Part shown: in pieces, positions 46,776 to 60,707 of the stretch | How the letters are laid out: the number at the start of each line of letters is the position of its first letter | How positions within the stretch are numbered: the stretch's first letter is position 1 | Assembly (NCBI RefSeq): GCF_011634895.1 | Contig: NZ_SIRR01000007.1 | Span: 1-64,000 of the forward strand | Reading direction: 5' to 3' | DNA from: Rheinheimera pleomorphica | GTDB taxonomy: Bacteria; Pseudomonadota; Gammaproteobacteria; Enterobacterales; Alteromonadaceae | DNA: 64,000 nt | Translations under genes and position numbers: made by a program | The notes under the pieces: model-generated | What the model saw: only the letters and a program-made list of their open reading frames with translations | Told to the model about the DNA's origin: nothing | The model's database searches: none

Positions 46776-48665
46776 ATGCTGTACCAAGAGACATTCGATG
46801 TAATCGTTGTAGGTGGTGGTCATGCCGGCACCGAAGCCGCTCTGGCAGCAGCCCGTATGGGACGTAAAACCCTGTTACTAACCCATAACGTTGAAACCCT
46901 GGGGCAGATGTCATGCAACCCCGCTATAGGTGGTATTGGTAAAGGCCATTTGGTAAAAGAAATTGATGCCTTAGGCGGCGCTATGGCCATTGCTGCTGAC
47001 AAAGGCGGTATTCAATTTCGCACCCTCAACAGTTCAAAAGGCCCGGCAGTTCGTGCAACCCGTGCCCAGGCCGATCGTCAGTTGTACCGTGCAGCTATTC
47101 GCCAGACACTGGAAAACCAGCCCAATTTAAGTATTTTTCAACAAGCTTGTGATGATCTGATTGTTGAACAGGATCGGGTAACCGGAGTAGTTACTCAGAT
47201 GGGGCTTAAATTTCGCGCCAAAGCGGTAATATTAACCGTTGGCACCTTTTTAGGTGGCCAAATCCATATTGGTTTGCAAAGTCACTCGGGCGGCCGAGCC
47301 GGTGATCCGCCATCCATTGCACTGGCAAAACGTTTACGTGAATTACCCTTTAGGGTCGATAGATTAAAAACCGGTACTCCACCACGCATCGATGCCCGAA
47401 CCATAGATTTTAGTGTGATGCAGGCACAGCCAGGTGATAACCCAACGCCACTGTTTTCGTTTATGGGTAAAGCCAGCGATCATCCACAACAAATCGCTTG
47501 TTACATAGCTTATACCAATCAACAAACGCATGATGTGATCCGCAATAATCTGGACAGATCGCCGATGTATACCGGCGTCATTGAAGGTATAGGCCCACGC
47601 TATTGCCCATCCATTGAAGATAAAATTATGCGCTTTGCCGATAAAGATAAACATCAGATCTTTATTGAACCGGAAGGCTTAACGACGCATGAGGTTTACC
47701 CGAACGGCATTTCTACCAGCCTGCCATTTGATGTACAAATGAGCATAGTTCGCTCAATAAAAGGCATGGAAAACGCCCACATTACCCGCCCTGGCTATGC
47801 CATTGAGTATGACTTTTTTGATCCACGCGATCTGAAAAGTAGCCTGGAAACCAAATTTATCAGCGGCTTATTTTTCGCCGGCCAGATCAACGGCACCACT
47901 GGTTATGAAGAAGCCGGGGCACAAGGCTTGTTAGCCGGGCTAAATGCGGCCTTATTCAGCCAGGAAAAAGACAGCTGGTCGCCGGGTCGGGAACAAGCTT
48001 ATCTTGGAGTACTGGTGGATGACTTAACCACCCTGGGGACCAAAGAACCCTACCGCATGTTTACCAGCCGTGCTGAATACCGTTTAATGCTGCGGGAAGA
48101 CAACGCTGATGCGCGTTTAACTGAAAAAGGTCGTGAGTTAGGCCTGGTCGATGATGCACGCTGGGCGGCGTTTAACCAGAAAATGGAGCAGATCGCGCTG
48201 GAAAGGCAACGGTTAAAACAAAGCTGGATCCATCCGCAGCATGCTGCGTTACCAGCTGTGAACGCTTTAGTGAAAACCCCTCTCAGCAAAGAAGCCAGCT
48301 TAGAAGAGTTAGTGCGCCGGCCGGAAGTAACCTATGCCGATCTGATGCAAATTGCTGATCTTGGTCCGGGTTTAGCGGATCACGCTGCTGCTGAACAAGT
48401 TGAAATTCAGATTAAATACGAAGGCTATATTCATCGTCAGCAAGATGAAATTGCCAAGCAACAACGCAATGAGCAAACGCGATTACCACAACAGTTTGAT
48501 TATAAAGCGGTTAAAGGGCTGTCCAACGAGGTCATTGTTAAACTGAACCAAAGCCAGCCAGAAACGGTAGGCCAGGCTTCGCGTATCTCCGGTATTACGC
48601 CGGCTGCTATTTCGTTGTTGCTGGTGTACTTAAAAAAACAAGGCTTACTGCGAAAATCAGCGTAA
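46776..48665 (+). CDS. mnmG: tRNA U34 modification enzyme MnmG (GidA)
   Basis: FAD-dependent partner of MnmE. The 629 residues begin with the FAD-binding motif [10 protein letters not shown] (13-22), and include the conserved [21 protein letters not shown] and [10 protein letters not shown] segments and a helical C-terminal domain that contacts MnmE. First gene right of oriC and linked to rsmG 9 bases downstream. Confidence 0.97.
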   Translation: MLYQETFDVIVVGGGHAGTEAALAAARMGRKTLLLTHNVETLGQMSCNPAIGGIGKGHLVKEIDALGGAMAIAADKGGIQFRTLNSSKGPAVRATRAQADRQLYRAAIRQTLENQPNLSIFQQACDDLIVEQDRVTGVVTQMGLKFRAKAVILTVGTFLGGQIHIGLQSHSGGRAGDPPSIALAKRLRELPFRVDRLKTGTPPRIDARTIDFSVMQAQPGDNPTPLFSFMGKASDHPQQIACYIAYTNQQTHDVIRNNLDRSPMYTGVIEGIGPRYCPSIEDKIMRFADKDKHQIFIEPEGLTTHEVYPNGISTSLPFDVQMSIVRSIKGMENAHITRPGYAIEYDFFDPRDLKSSLETKFISGLFFAGQINGTTGYEEAGAQGLLAGLNAALFSQEKDSWSPGREQAYLGVLVDDLTTLGTKEPYRMFTSRAEYRLMLREDNADARLTEKGRELGLVDDARWAAFNQKMEQIALERQRLKQSWIHPQHAALPAVNALVKTPLSKEASLEELVRRPEVTYADLMQIADLGPGLADHAAAEQVEIQIKYEGYIHRQQDEIAKQQRNEQTRLPQQFDYKAVKGLSNEVIVKLNQSQPETVGQASRISGITPAAISLLLVYLKKQGLLRKSA

Positions 48666-48674
48666 AGGATCCTC

Positions 48675-49292
48675 ATGTTAGAACAATTACGGGCGCTGGT
48701 GGCACAAAGTAGCCTGCAGTTATCAGAACAGCAGTTGCAGCAATGTGTTGCTTATGTGCAATTATTGGATAAATGGAACAGCGCTTATAACCTGACATCA
48801 GTGCGTGATCCAAACGAGATGCTGATAAAACACGTAATGGACAGCCTGGTCGTTGCGCCCTATTTAACCGGCGAACGTTTTATTGATGTTGGCACAGGCC
48901 CGGGCTTACCGGGTGTGCTACTGGCTATTTACTATCCACAAAAACAGTTCACACTGCTTGATAGCCTGGGCAAACGCATCCGCTTTTTAAACCAGGTAAA
49001 GCTGCAGCTGAAACTGGACAATATTCAACCGCTGCAAAGCCGGGTAGAAGAGCACAAGCCTGAACAAGGTTATGACGGCGTAATTAGCCGTGCTTTTGCG
49101 TCAATCAATGATATGCTCAGTTGGTGTCGGCACTTACCGGCACAGAATGGCCGCTTTTTCGCCATGAAGGGTGCCGCAGTACAAGAAGAAATTGCAGCTT
49201 TGCCCGATTTTGTTAAAGTAACCAGCGTTCAGCCCCTGAGTGTGCCGCAGTTGCATGCGCAGCGGCATTTAGTAATACTGGACCCCTGCTAA
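48675..49292 (+). CDS. rsmG: 16S rRNA m7G527 methyltransferase RsmG
   Basis: SAM-dependent enzyme methylating G527 of 16S rRNA (loss gives streptomycin resistance in other bacteria). The 205 residues carry YNLTSVRD (38-45), HVMDSL (53-58) and the SAM site [12 protein letters not shown] (69-80). AGGAT precedes the ATG. Cotranscribed with mnmG. Confidence 0.96.
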   Translation: MLEQLRALVAQSSLQLSEQQLQQCVAYVQLLDKWNSAYNLTSVRDPNEMLIKHVMDSLVVAPYLTGERFIDVGTGPGLPGVLLAIYYPQKQFTLLDSLGKRIRFLNQVKLQLKLDNIQPLQSRVEEHKPEQGYDGVISRAFASINDMLSWCRHLPAQNGRFFAMKGAAVQEEIAALPDFVKVTSVQPLSVPQLHAQRHLVILDPC

Positions 49293-49311
49293 CTGATAAC
49301 GAGGACATCTT

Positions 49312-50106
49312 GTGGCGAAAGTGATCGCAATAGCTAACCAGAAAGGTGGTGTTGGCAAAACCACCACAGCAGTCAATCTGGCTGCGTCACTGGCGGCGAC
49401 CAAACGCAAGGTGCTACTGATTGATCTGGATCCACAGGGCAACGCCACTATGGGCAGCGGCGTCGATAAATATGACCTGCCTGCTACCGCTTATGAACTG
49501 CTGGTTGATGACAAGCCGTTACTGGAAGTGTTGGTAAAAGACACCAGTGGCGGTTACCATCTGGTCGGCGCTAATGCCGATCTTACCGCTGCTGAAGTGC
49601 GTTTAATGAATGTCTTTGCGCGCGAATTACGCTTACGTAATGCGTTAAAAGAATTCCGCAACAGTTACGACTTTATCTTTATCGATTGCCCGCCGTCACT
49701 GAATATGTTAACGGTAAATGCAATGGCCGCCGCCGATACGGTGCTGGTGCCGATGCAGTGCGAGTATTTTGCGCTGGAAGGTTTAACGGCGCTGGTTGAA
49801 ACCATTAACCAACTGGCTGCTGCAGTGAACCCTGAGCTTAAGATCGAAGGGATCTTAAGAACCATGTACGATCCGCGCAACCGGCTGGCAAACGATGTAT
49901 CAGAACAATTAAAGCAGCACTTTGGTGATAAGGTGTACCGTGCGGTGATCCCGCGTAATGTGCGACTTGCAGAGGCGCCCAGTTTCGGGGCGCCGGTAAT
50001 GTATTACGATAAAAGCTCAACCGGGGCTAAAGCCTATCTGGCACTGGCTGGTGAAATGTTACGCCGGGCAGATAAGAAAACCGTTAACAGCACAGCAGCA
50101 GTCTGA
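49312..50106 (+). CDS. parA: Chromosome partitioning ATPase ParA (Soj)
   Basis: Walker-type ATPase that moves ParB-parS complexes. The 264 residues have the deviant Walker [10 protein letters not shown] (11-19), [11 protein letters not shown] and FIDCPPSL. Typical chromosomal ParA without an N-terminal DNA-binding domain. The start is GTG with GAGGA upstream. parS sites in recF complete the system. Confidence 0.96.
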   Translation: MAKVIAIANQKGGVGKTTTAVNLAASLAATKRKVLLIDLDPQGNATMGSGVDKYDLPATAYELLVDDKPLLEVLVKDTSGGYHLVGANADLTAAEVRLMNVFARELRLRNALKEFRNSYDFIFIDCPPSLNMLTVNAMAAADTVLVPMQCEYFALEGLTALVETINQLAAAVNPELKIEGILRTMYDPRNRLANDVSEQLKQHFGDKVYRAVIPRNVRLAEAPSFGAPVMYYDKSSTGAKAYLALAGEMLRRADKKTVNSTAAV

Positions 50107-50148
50107 ACAGGCTGTTAGCGGAGCATCATGTTTAGGGAATGAAGTAAC

Positions 50149-51024
50149 ATGTCGGTAAAGAAACGCGGCCTGGGCCGGGGTCTGGATGCCTTATTAACGT
50201 CCAATAGAACCAATAACAGCAGCGCGACTCAGCATAGTGGCGCTGAGTTGCAACTCTTGCCGGTTGAGTTTCTGACACCGGGTAAATATCAGCCGCGTAA
50301 AGATATGTCACAGGAAGCGCTGGAAGATTTAGCCAGCTCAATCCGTGCTCAAGGAGTTATTCAACCAATAGTGGTGCGGGCGCTGGCTAAAGATAAATTT
50401 GAAATTATCGCCGGTGAACGGCGTTGGCGTGCCAGCCAGTTGGCGCAATTAAGCGACGTACCTTGTATTGTTAAAGACGTACCTGACGAAGCCGCGGTGG
50501 CCATTGCGCTGATCGAAAATATTCAGCGCGAAGACTTAAACGCGATGGAAGAAGCCGTGGCGCTGGAACGCTTATTGACCGAATTTGCCCTAACACATCA
50601 GCAGGTGGCCGATGCGGTAGGTAAATCACGGGCTTCTGTTACCAATTTACTGCGCTTAAACCAGTTAAATGACGATGTAAAACTATTGCTGGAGCACGGT
50701 GATATTGAAATGGGCCATGCCCGTGCCTTGTTGGCGCTAAAAGATTCTGAGCAGTCCGATGCTGCGCGTTTAGTGGCAGCAAAGCAATTAACGGTGCGCG
50801 AAACAGAGAACCTGGTACGGCGTATTCTGGAACCCAAACCGACGGTGGCCGAAAAACCGCGCGATCCGGATGTACTGGCATTAGAGCAACGGCTAAGTGA
50901 GCGCTTTGCGGCACCGGTGCAAATTAGTTACAACAATAAAGGTAAGGGCAAGTTAGAAATTGCCTACAGCAGCCTGGATGAGCTGGATGGCATTATTGCC
51001 AGGCTGAATGCAACCGAGCAATAA
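50149..51024 (+). CDS. parB: Chromosome partitioning protein ParB (Spo0J)
   Basis: CTPase clamp that loads at parS. The 291 residues show the N-terminal KKRGLGRGLDALL, the CTP/arginine motif GERRWRASQLA, NIQREDLNAMEEA, a helix-turn-helix (VADAVGKSRASVTNLLRL) and a C-terminal dimer domain. Two matching parS sites are in this window, 19-20 kb to the left. Confidence 0.96.
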   Translation: MSVKKRGLGRGLDALLTSNRTNNSSATQHSGAELQLLPVEFLTPGKYQPRKDMSQEALEDLASSIRAQGVIQPIVVRALAKDKFEIIAGERRWRASQLAQLSDVPCIVKDVPDEAAVAIALIENIQREDLNAMEEAVALERLLTEFALTHQQVADAVGKSRASVTNLLRLNQLNDDVKLLLEHGDIEMGHARALLALKDSEQSDAARLVAAKQLTVRETENLVRRILEPKPTVAEKPRDPDVLALEQRLSERFAAPVQISYNNKGKGKLEIAYSSLDELDGIIARLNATEQ

Positions 51025-51078
51025 AACAGCAATCTGTTACCGATATCTGTACTCACGCCGGGTTGGTGCCGCTTTTTG

Positions 51079-51106
51079 TTGCAAATTAAAGGCAAGTAAG
51101 TATACT
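51079..51106 (+). promoter_or_regulatory. atp operon promoter candidate
   Basis: TTGCAA (51079-51084), 16-base spacer, TATACT (51101-51106), 51 bases before the atpI start. Motif reading only. Confidence 0.6.
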
Positions 51107-51156
51107 TTCGCAAGCTTTTTATACCCCCATCTTGGGTTATTTCAGGGGGACTTACA

Positions 51157-51537
51157 GTGACTGATAAAAGTGCTGCAATTGCGCGTAAATCAGCCTACAA
51201 ACTGGCATTTTTCCAGTTAGCAGTAGCCGGGGTTATCGCACTGGCTTTTTTTTTAGCTGCAGATGCAGCCGCGGCCAAATCCGCTTTCAAAGGCGGTTTG
51301 GTAGCCGCGATAGCGAATTTTGTTTTTGCTTTGCTCACATTCCGCGTGAATGCTGCAGAGCAACCTGAACTGGCGAAAGCCGCGTTGATGCGGGGCCATT
51401 CAGTAAAAATGATTTTGATCGTTGTATTGTGTGCGCTGGTTTTGCAACAACCGGATAATGTCGCCGCCGCTTTTGCTGTAGGCTTTAGTCTGACATTACT
51501 CATGCAATGGTCTGCAACGTTTTTCTTTAAACATTAA
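51157..51537 (+). CDS. atpI: ATP synthase subunit I (AtpI)
   Basis: A 126-residue, four-helix membrane protein that heads the atp operon and is thought to assist c-ring assembly or Mg2+ supply. The start is GTG at 51157 with GGGGGA upstream. Poor sequence conservation is normal; position and topology support the call. Confidence 0.9.
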   Translation: MTDKSAAIARKSAYKLAFFQLAVAGVIALAFFLAADAAAAKSAFKGGLVAAIANFVFALLTFRVNAAEQPELAKAALMRGHSVKMILIVVLCALVLQQPDNVAAAFAVGFSLTLLMQWSATFFFKH

Positions 51538-52696
<1,159 letters not shown>

Positions 52697-52740
52697 TTAA
52701 CGGGCGAATTCGAACAACTTACTATTAAGGAGGAGCGGTC

Positions 52741-53211
52741 GTGAATTTAAACGCCACTCTATTAGGCGAATTAATCGCATTTGCGGTGTTCGTACTGTTC
52801 TGTATGAAGTTTGTCTGGCCGCCGCTGATCAATGCGATTGAAGCGCGCCAGAAGAAAATTGCTGACGGTTTAGCCGCTTCTGATCGGGCAGAAAAAGACC
52901 TGGCATTAGCCCAGGACAAAGCCAAAGATCAGCTAAAAGATGCTAAAGCGCAGGCGGCAGAAATTATTGAGCAAGCGAAAAAACGCGAAGCCAAGATGAT
53001 TGATGAAGCCGTGCATAAAGCCAATGCCGAACGTGAAAACATTCTGGCGCAGGCTAAAGCAGAATTAGAAGCCGAGCGTAATCGTTTACGTGAAGAGCTG
53101 CGCAAGCAAGTTGCTGCATTAGCGGTAGCCGGCGCAGAGAAAATTCTGCAACGTTCTATTGATGAAGCTGCTCACAGCGACATTCTGGAAAAACTGGTTC
53201 AAGAACTGTAA
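52741..53211 (+). CDS. atpF: ATP synthase F0 subunit b
   Basis: Peripheral stalk subunit: one N-terminal membrane helix ([15 protein letters not shown]) and a long charged coiled coil. The 156 residues match E. coli in length. The start is GTG with a strong AGGAGG. Confidence 0.96.
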   Translation: MNLNATLLGELIAFAVFVLFCMKFVWPPLINAIEARQKKIADGLAASDRAEKDLALAQDKAKDQLKDAKAQAAEIIEQAKKREAKMIDEAVHKANAERENILAQAKAELEAERNRLREELRKQVAALAVAGAEKILQRSIDEAAHSDILEKLVQEL

Positions 53212-53222
53212 GAGGATGAGCT

Positions 53223-53756
53223 ATGTCTGATTTGACTAATATTGCTCGTCCTTATGCCAGAGCTGCCTTTGATTTTGCTGTAGAGCAAAATGCACTGGAC
53301 GCCTGGCTACAGATGTTGGCCTTTGCTGCTGAAGTAGCAAAGAACGACCAGGTTGGCGCTTACTTAGGCGCCAACGGTTCTGCTGAAAAGCAAGCCGGTC
53401 TGTTTATTCAGGTATGTGGTGAGCAACTCAATGCGCACGGTCAAAACTTGATTAAAGTGATGGCAGAAAATCATCGTTTGCTGGCGTTGCCTGAAGTGTT
53501 AACCGCCTTTGTTGCGCTGAAAGCTGAGTATGAGCAGGAAATCGACGTGTCGGTTGTCTCTGCCACCAAGCTTTCAAAAGCACAACAGGATACGTTAGTT
53601 GCGGCACTTTCAAAACGTTTGGCACGCAAAGTTAAATTGAACTGTAGCGAAGATCCTGCAGTGGTTGGCGGTATGCTGATCAAAGCAGGTGACATGGTAA
53701 TTGATGGCTCGGTCCGCGGTAAGCTGGACCGTTTAGCAACTGCGCTGCAGTCTTAA
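53223..53756 (+). CDS. atpH: ATP synthase F1 subunit delta
   Basis: Links the b stalk to the F1 head. The 177 residues begin with [12 protein letters not shown] and end with [20 protein letters not shown], both typical OSCP/delta signatures. Ribosome site AGAGGATG upstream. Confidence 0.96.
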   Translation: MSDLTNIARPYARAAFDFAVEQNALDAWLQMLAFAAEVAKNDQVGAYLGANGSAEKQAGLFIQVCGEQLNAHGQNLIKVMAENHRLLALPEVLTAFVALKAEYEQEIDVSVVSATKLSKAQQDTLVAALSKRLARKVKLNCSEDPAVVGGMLIKAGDMVIDGSVRGKLDRLATALQS

Positions 53757-53770
53757 TTGGGGAACAGAGA

Positions 53771-55312
53771 ATGCAACTGAATTCCACTGAAATATCAGAA
53801 CTGATCAAAAGTCGTATTGCTCAGTTCGAAGTGGTCAGTGAAGCTCGTAACGAAGGTACTATCGTTCAGGTAACTGACGGTATCATCCGTATCAATGGCC
53901 TTGCCGACTGTATGCAAGGCGAGATGATTGAGCTTCCTGGCAACCGTTATGCTATCGCGCTGAACTTAGAGCGCAACTCAGTTGGTGCTGTAGTTATGGG
54001 TCCGTATGCGGACTTAACTGAAGGCACTAAAGTAAAAAGCACTGGCCGTATTTTAGAAGTACCGGTTGGCCCACAGCTGTTAGGCCGTGTGGTTAACACC
54101 TTAGGTGCACCTATCGACGGTAAAGGTCCAATTGACGCTGCTGGTTTTGAGCCGGTAGAGAAAATCGCCCCGGGCGTTATCGACCGTCAGTCAGTAGACC
54201 AGCCAATGCAAACGGGTTATAAGTCGGTTGATGCCATGATCCCTATCGGTCGTGGTCAGCGTGAATTGTTAATCGGTGACCGTCAAACCGGTAAAACCGC
54301 ATTGGCAATCGATGCCATCATCAACCAGAAAGGCACCGGCGTTAAGTGTATCTACGTTGCTGTTGGCCAAAAAGCCTCTACTATTGCTAACGTGGTACGT
54401 AAACTGGAAGAGCACGGCGCCCTGGCTCACACTATTGTGGTTGTGGCATCTGCGTCTGAAGCGGCTGCGCTGCAGTTCCTGGCGCCATACTCTGGTTGTA
54501 CTATGGGTGAATACTTCCGTGACCGCGGTGAAGATGCACTGATCGTATACGATGACCTGTCTAAGCAAGCTGTGGCTTACCGTCAGATCTCGTTACTGTT
54601 ACGTCGTCCACCAGGCCGTGAAGCTTACCCGGGTGACGTATTCTATCTTCACTCACGTCTGCTGGAGCGCGCATCACGCGTTAATGCTGACTACGTAGAA
54701 AAGTACACCAAGGGTGAAGTGAAAGGCAAAACCGGTTCATTAACGGCGTTGCCAATTATCGAAACTCAGGCCGGTGACGTTTCTGCGTTCGTACCAACTA
54801 ACGTAATCTCGATTACTGACGGTCAGATCTTCTTAGAAACTGACTTGTTTAACGCCGGCATCCGCCCTGCGGTTAACGCCGGTATTTCGGTATCGCGGGT
54901 AGGTGGTGCAGCACAAACCAAGATCATCAAGAAATTAGGTGGTGGTATTCGTCTGGCATTAGCCCAGTACTCAGAACTGGCAGCATTTGCGCAGTTTGCG
55001 TCTGACCTTGACGAAGCTACCCGCGCCCAGTTAGAGCATGGCCAAAAGGTTACTGAGCTGATGAAACAGTTACAGTACAGCCCGATGTCTGTTGCTGAAA
55101 TGGGTGTGTCTATTTTCGCTATCGAAAAAGGCTTTATGAAAGATGTCGATGTGGCCAAGATCCTGGATTTTGAAGCTGCGCTGATCGCGTTCATGAAAGC
55201 AGAACACGCTGAGCTGATGGCTGATATCGATAAAACCGGTAACTACAACGACCAAATCGAGTCTACGTTCAAAGCTGCCATTGAGAAATTCAAGGCAACG
55301 CAGACCTGGTAA
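53771..55312 (+). CDS. atpA: ATP synthase F1 subunit alpha
   Basis: Regulatory nucleotide-binding subunit of the F1 hexamer. The 513 residues contain Walker A GDRQTGKT (169-176) and the catalytic-site arginine finger region ([16 protein letters not shown]). Length equals E. coli AtpA. Confidence 0.98.
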   Translation: MQLNSTEISELIKSRIAQFEVVSEARNEGTIVQVTDGIIRINGLADCMQGEMIELPGNRYAIALNLERNSVGAVVMGPYADLTEGTKVKSTGRILEVPVGPQLLGRVVNTLGAPIDGKGPIDAAGFEPVEKIAPGVIDRQSVDQPMQTGYKSVDAMIPIGRGQRELLIGDRQTGKTALAIDAIINQKGTGVKCIYVAVGQKASTIANVVRKLEEHGALAHTIVVVASASEAAALQFLAPYSGCTMGEYFRDRGEDALIVYDDLSKQAVAYRQISLLLRRPPGREAYPGDVFYLHSRLLERASRVNADYVEKYTKGEVKGKTGSLTALPIIETQAGDVSAFVPTNVISITDGQIFLETDLFNAGIRPAVNAGISVSRVGGAAQTKIIKKLGGGIRLALAQYSELAAFAQFASDLDEATRAQLEHGQKVTELMKQLQYSPMSVAEMGVSIFAIEKGFMKDVDVAKILDFEAALIAFMKAEHAELMADIDKTGNYNDQIESTFKAAIEKFKATQTW

Positions 55313-55364
55313 TCAATGTGGGTGGCATGCCACCCCATTCGTTGAATGAATCGGAGATACAGTC

Positions 55365-56228
55365 ATGGCCGGTGGTAAAGAGATAAAAAGTAAGATCGGG
55401 AGTATTAACAATACTCGCAAGATCACCAGTGCTATGGAAAAGGTTGCGGTCAGCAAAATGCGCAAAGCGCAGGACCGCGTAGCTGCAACTCGCCCATACG
55501 CTGAAGGTATGCGCAAAGTGATCGGTAATGTTGCCAATGGCAGCCTGGAATACCGCCATCCGTATTTAGCGGATCGTGAGGTAAAGCGGGTTGGTTACAT
55601 TGTCATTTCTACTGATCGTGGTCTTTGCGGTGGCCTGAATACCAACGAGTTTAAGAAAGTTGCCCTGGAACTGAAAAGCTGGAAAGACAAAGGTGTTGAT
55701 GCGCAGTTTGCCGTTATCGGTAACAAAGCCACCGCCTTCTTCAAGCGTTTTGGCGGTAAGGTAGTAGCACAACAGGCGGGTTCAGGTGACGTACCACGTT
55801 TGGCTGATGTGATCGGTTCGGTAAAAGTGATGCTGCAAGCATTTAACGAAGGCCGTATCGACCGCTTATTCCTGGTGTACAACAAGTTTGTTAACACCAT
55901 GAAGCAAGAGCCAGTGATCGATCAACTCTTACCTTTGCCAAAAGCAGATATTGAGCAAAAAGCACATAACTGGGATTACCTGTACGAGCCGGATCCAAAA
56001 CCTATTTTAGATATGTTGTTGGACCGTTTTGTTGAGTCGCAGGTTTATCAGGGCGTGGTAGAAAATTCTGCCAGCGAGCACGCGGCGCGGATGGTAGCCA
56101 TGAAGGCTGCAACCGACAACGCCGGTAACCTGATGGACGACCTGAAGCTGGTGTACAACAAAGCACGTCAGGCCGCGATTACCCAGGAGCTTAGCGAAAT
56201 CGTCGCAGGTGCGGCAGCTGTAGGCTAA
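55365..56228 (+). CDS. atpG: ATP synthase F1 subunit gamma
   Basis: Central rotor shaft. The 287 residues show the N-terminal [20 protein letters not shown] and the C-terminal [15 protein letters not shown] plus the [14 protein letters not shown] segment, both diagnostic. 52-base gap from atpA. Confidence 0.97.
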   Translation: MAGGKEIKSKIGSINNTRKITSAMEKVAVSKMRKAQDRVAATRPYAEGMRKVIGNVANGSLEYRHPYLADREVKRVGYIVISTDRGLCGGLNTNEFKKVALELKSWKDKGVDAQFAVIGNKATAFFKRFGGKVVAQQAGSGDVPRLADVIGSVKVMLQAFNEGRIDRLFLVYNKFVNTMKQEPVIDQLLPLPKADIEQKAHNWDYLYEPDPKPILDMLLDRFVESQVYQGVVENSASEHAARMVAMKAATDNAGNLMDDLKLVYNKARQAAITQELSEIVAGAAAVG

Positions 56229-56252
56229 GGTAAACAGTTTTGAGAAATTTGA

Positions 56253-57647
<1,395 letters not shown>

Positions 57648-57669
57648 GTTCAGGCTTTAGGAGAGCGAG

Positions 57670-58086
57670 ATGGCGATGACAGTGCAACTGGATGTAGTAA
57701 GTGCCGAAGAAAAAATCTTCTCCGGCCTTGTCGAATCCGTGCAGGTCACAGGCAGTGAGGGCGAGCTGGGTATTTTACCTTTCCACGCCCCATTACTGAC
57801 CACCCTGAAACCTGGCATGGTCCGTATCGTAAAACAATTTGGCGAAGAACACGTGATTTACGTAGCTGGTGGCGTACTTGAAGTACAACCCGATACCATC
57901 ACTGTATTGGCCGATGTCGCGGTACGCGGCGAAGACTTAGACGAGCAAGCCGCTTTAGACGCACAAAAGCGTGCTGAAGAAGCGATGCAGCATGCTGGCG
58001 CAGACTTTAACTATGCTGAAGCTGCGGCGCAACTGGCCGAAGCCATTGCCCAGCTGCGCATTATTCAGAAAATGCGTAAAAAATAA
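57670..58086 (+). CDS. atpC: ATP synthase F1 subunit epsilon
   Basis: Rotor-associated inhibitory subunit. The 138 residues have an N-terminal beta-sandwich ([20 protein letters not shown]) and two C-terminal helices. AGGAG precedes the ATG at 57670. Last gene of the operon, with a terminator 21 bases downstream. Confidence 0.97.
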   Translation: MAMTVQLDVVSAEEKIFSGLVESVQVTGSEGELGILPFHAPLLTTLKPGMVRIVKQFGEEHVIYVAGGVLEVQPDTITVLADVAVRGEDLDEQAALDAQKRAEEAMQHAGADFNYAEAAAQLAEAIAQLRIIQKMRKK

Positions 58087-58106
58087 GTTCGGGTTCCGAA
58101 GTAACA

Positions 58107-58131
58107 AAAGCCACCTTAGGGTGGCTTTTTT
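58107..58131 (+). terminator. atp operon terminator
   Basis: AAAGCCACC (58107-58115), loop TTAG, GGTGGCTTT (58120-58128) then further T residues. Strong intrinsic terminator. Confidence 0.9.
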
Positions 58132-58313
58132 ATTAATTATAAATACACATTTACCCAATATCCTCCATCAATATATCGTTATAACAAATTACTCTAAACG
58201 AATTAAAGCCGTGGTAAGCAGAAAGTCGTTTAATTGTTTTATAAACATCTTATATATGTATAATAAAATTTGATAAAACAATTACATTGTTTATTTTTTA
58301 GGTAAAACTGCTT

Positions 58314-60386
58314 ATGAACTTAGTGAGTATTGGCGAGTTTACCGTCGACCTTGATGAACGTCGTATTTTCCGGCAACAAACTGAACTGGCTGCTGAGCCA
58401 AAAGTGATCGAGGTGTTATGTTACCTGATTGAGCACCGAGAACGCTTTGTGAGCCTGAATGAGCTACATGAAAACGTTTGGGCTGGCAGGGTGGTAACAG
58501 ATACCGCAGTCAGAAGAACCATCAGCAAGCTCAGAGTACTGCTGGAAGATAGTGAGGCAGAAAATCCGCGTTATATAAAGTCACAAATGAAGCGGGGTTA
58601 TCAGCTGGTTTGCAGCGTCGGCACTGAGTCTGTGGCGGTACCGCAGTTTTCGCCAGGGCCTGCGGTGGTTGCTGTGAATCCTGGTAAAAAAGCACTGCCG
58701 ACGAAGCCGATCTTGTTCTGCTTAGTGCTAGCTATTTTAATGCTGGCGACGATTTATTATCTGTATGCCCAGCCACAGCGCAGCCTTAATCAACTGGTAC
58801 AGACTGAAACCTTACTCTCAATTCCCGGCCAGAAGACCAGCTTATCGATATCGAAAGATGGTCGTTGGCAGGCATTTGTCAGTAAGATTGATAACAGCAG
58901 CAACTGGGAATTGTATTTATATGATGCAAAAGCCGGTCAGCTACAGAAGATTGAAACACCAACAGAGCACTGCCGCTTTGTCAGCTTTATCGACAACGAC
59001 AGCCGGCTGGCTTACGTCGGCTATGACGGTAGCGAGGCTAAATTGTATACACAATCGGTGGTTAATTTGGCTGAAGCTCCCGTCTTACACCCTACAGCAC
59101 CTTTTCAGCTACTGGGGAACTCGGTTGAACTAGCAAAGGACAAAATATTAATAGCCGCTGCAAAATCTATTTCAGATAACTTTCATTATTATAAATATGA
59201 TTTGCTAACCAATAGCTTCGAGCAGTTTACCTATAGTAGTGAAGACGGTATTCAGGATGCGTTTGCCACTATTTCCGCAGACAGGCAGTTTTTAGCCTTA
59301 GGCCGGGCTAATCTTTATAAGAAAAACATGATGCTCCAGATTTATCGTATCGCTGATAAAGAGCTGATAGCAGAATATAAATTACAGGATAGTCTGCGGG
59401 ATTTCCGTATAAGCTGGCGCGATAACAATAACTTACTTACACGCATCGGTGATAAGCTTTATCTCATAGCTGGTGATACTGGTGAGCGCACCGCAATAGC
59501 AGCTGAACCTCATCCATTGCATGAATTTAGCTTTAGCCAAACGGGCGAGCTCTATGCCTTAAGTTATCAGCGCTCAGAACCAAATATTTATCAGGCACGT
59601 TGGCCGCTAGCTGATAACTTTAATAAAAGTTATCAGCTTGGCACTAATATACGTACGCTAAGTTTTGGCCAGGATGCTGATACCCTGTGGCTAGTTGAAA
59701 AAGAACACAATTTACAACGCCTGTATCGTTATTCCGATAATAAAAATCTGCGCCAGCTGGTGATGGAATCACCGGAGCCGATTACACTTCAGGATCAGAC
59801 CAAAGATGGTGAGTTTCTGCTGTTAAAGCGCAATAACCGGCTGGAAATTTTTAATACCATAACGGCAGAGTCAACTACCGTATCAGTATCAACTCAGGAC
59901 GTGCGAACAGGCAATTTTAGCCAAACCGGCGATTTTGTATTTTTCACTGAGCGGGTAAAAGATCAGTGGTTGGTTAAACGCTATAGCCTTGCCGATAACA
60001 CTCAAAGATTACTACTACAAGACTATATGTATATTCAGGATATTGCCGATGGCTATGTCGCTGCAGACAGTAGTGGCAATGTCTGGCGCCTGGATACTGA
60101 CTATAACAGAACTGGCTTACTGTATAAGGGGGTGCTATTTGACCTGGAATATCAATTTATTGTGCGTGACGATAAGCTGGTAATGGCATATCGAACGTTT
60201 ATGGGTGATTGGATACTAGCCGATATTAATTTAACTTCACACCAAATCTGGCAGCGCAGCATAGCTTTTCATGATTTTAGTGTGCCTTTCTCGATTGACA
60301 GTAATGGGCTGAATTTGATTTTTAAAACAAATATAAAAGAGGAAAATCAATTGGTTAAGTATGGTTATAACTTTGGTTATAACTAA
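58314..60386 (+). CDS. CadC/ToxR-like membrane transcription regulator
   Basis: A 690-residue one-component membrane regulator. The N-terminus (about 5-100) is an OmpR/PhoB-type winged helix (EPKVIEVLCYLIEHRERFVS, then ENVWAGRVVTDTAVRRTISK, IKSQMKRGYQLV). One membrane helix lies at about 132-151. The periplasmic part of some 530 residues has repeated WD/TolB-like beta-propeller strands (SISKDGRWQAFVSK, TISADRQFLALG, FSQTGDFVFFT). The sensed signal is unknown. It begins the accessory stretch after the atp operon, has a lower GC look than the ATP synthase genes, and is followed by a tiny secreted-peptide gene and a LuxR-type regulator. Confidence 0.85.
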   Translation: MNLVSIGEFTVDLDERRIFRQQTELAAEPKVIEVLCYLIEHRERFVSLNELHENVWAGRVVTDTAVRRTISKLRVLLEDSEAENPRYIKSQMKRGYQLVCSVGTESVAVPQFSPGPAVVAVNPGKKALPTKPILFCLVLAILMLATIYYLYAQPQRSLNQLVQTETLLSIPGQKTSLSISKDGRWQAFVSKIDNSSNWELYLYDAKAGQLQKIETPTEHCRFVSFIDNDSRLAYVGYDGSEAKLYTQSVVNLAEAPVLHPTAPFQLLGNSVELAKDKILIAAAKSISDNFHYYKYDLLTNSFEQFTYSSEDGIQDAFATISADRQFLALGRANLYKKNMMLQIYRIADKELIAEYKLQDSLRDFRISWRDNNNLLTRIGDKLYLIAGDTGERTAIAAEPHPLHEFSFSQTGELYALSYQRSEPNIYQARWPLADNFNKSYQLGTNIRTLSFGQDADTLWLVEKEHNLQRLYRYSDNKNLRQLVMESPEPITLQDQTKDGEFLLLKRNNRLEIFNTITAESTTVSVSTQDVRTGNFSQTGDFVFFTERVKDQWLVKRYSLADNTQRLLLQDYMYIQDIADGYVAADSSGNVWRLDTDYNRTGLLYKGVLFDLEYQFIVRDDKLVMAYRTFMGDWILADINLTSHQIWQRSIAFHDFSVPFSIDSNGLNLIFKTNIKEENQLVKYGYNFGYN

Positions 60387-60493
60387 AGCCAGCTAAAGTC
60401 CGCACTTAGTATTGCATTAGTTATCGATAAAGACAGTTGGTTTAGCCAAAGTCAATCTGCGTCAAACATAACTATTATTAACAGGGGAAAACC

Positions 60494-60679
60494 ATGCTAA
60501 AAAATATCGTTGTTAAAGTCGCCATTGTTGTAATGTCTTTACTAATCGTTAAGCCGGTTGCGGCAGCCGACAGCAAGACAATTAAAGAGGATAGTAAAAT
60601 ACTTCAACCACTTTGTGTTTGGTTCGTATGCCCCCCGGTCGATCCTATCGATCCGGTAATTCCGGGTATTAGACGCTAA
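60494..60679 (+). CDS. Small secreted peptide of unknown function
   Basis: A 61-residue predicted exported peptide. A signal peptide covers about 1-24 (VAIVVMSLLIVKPVAAA). The mature peptide of about 37 residues has two cysteines spaced C-x4-C (LCVWFVCPPVDP) and a proline-rich tail DPIDPVIPGIRR. AGGGGA precedes the ATG. I know no family. Its place between a membrane regulator and a LuxR-type gene suggests a signal or co-regulated effector, which is inference. Confidence 0.7.
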   Translation: MLKNIVVKVAIVVMSLLIVKPVAAADSKTIKEDSKILQPLCVWFVCPPVDPIDPVIPGIRR

Positions 60680-60707
60680 CTGATAGTTTTTATTTCAGGA
60701 GGCACGA

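Noticed and set aside
46592-46867. 91-codon plus-strand ORF across oriC into mnmG
   Set aside because: It covers the DnaA box, 13-mers and the mnmG start in another frame; low-complexity translation.
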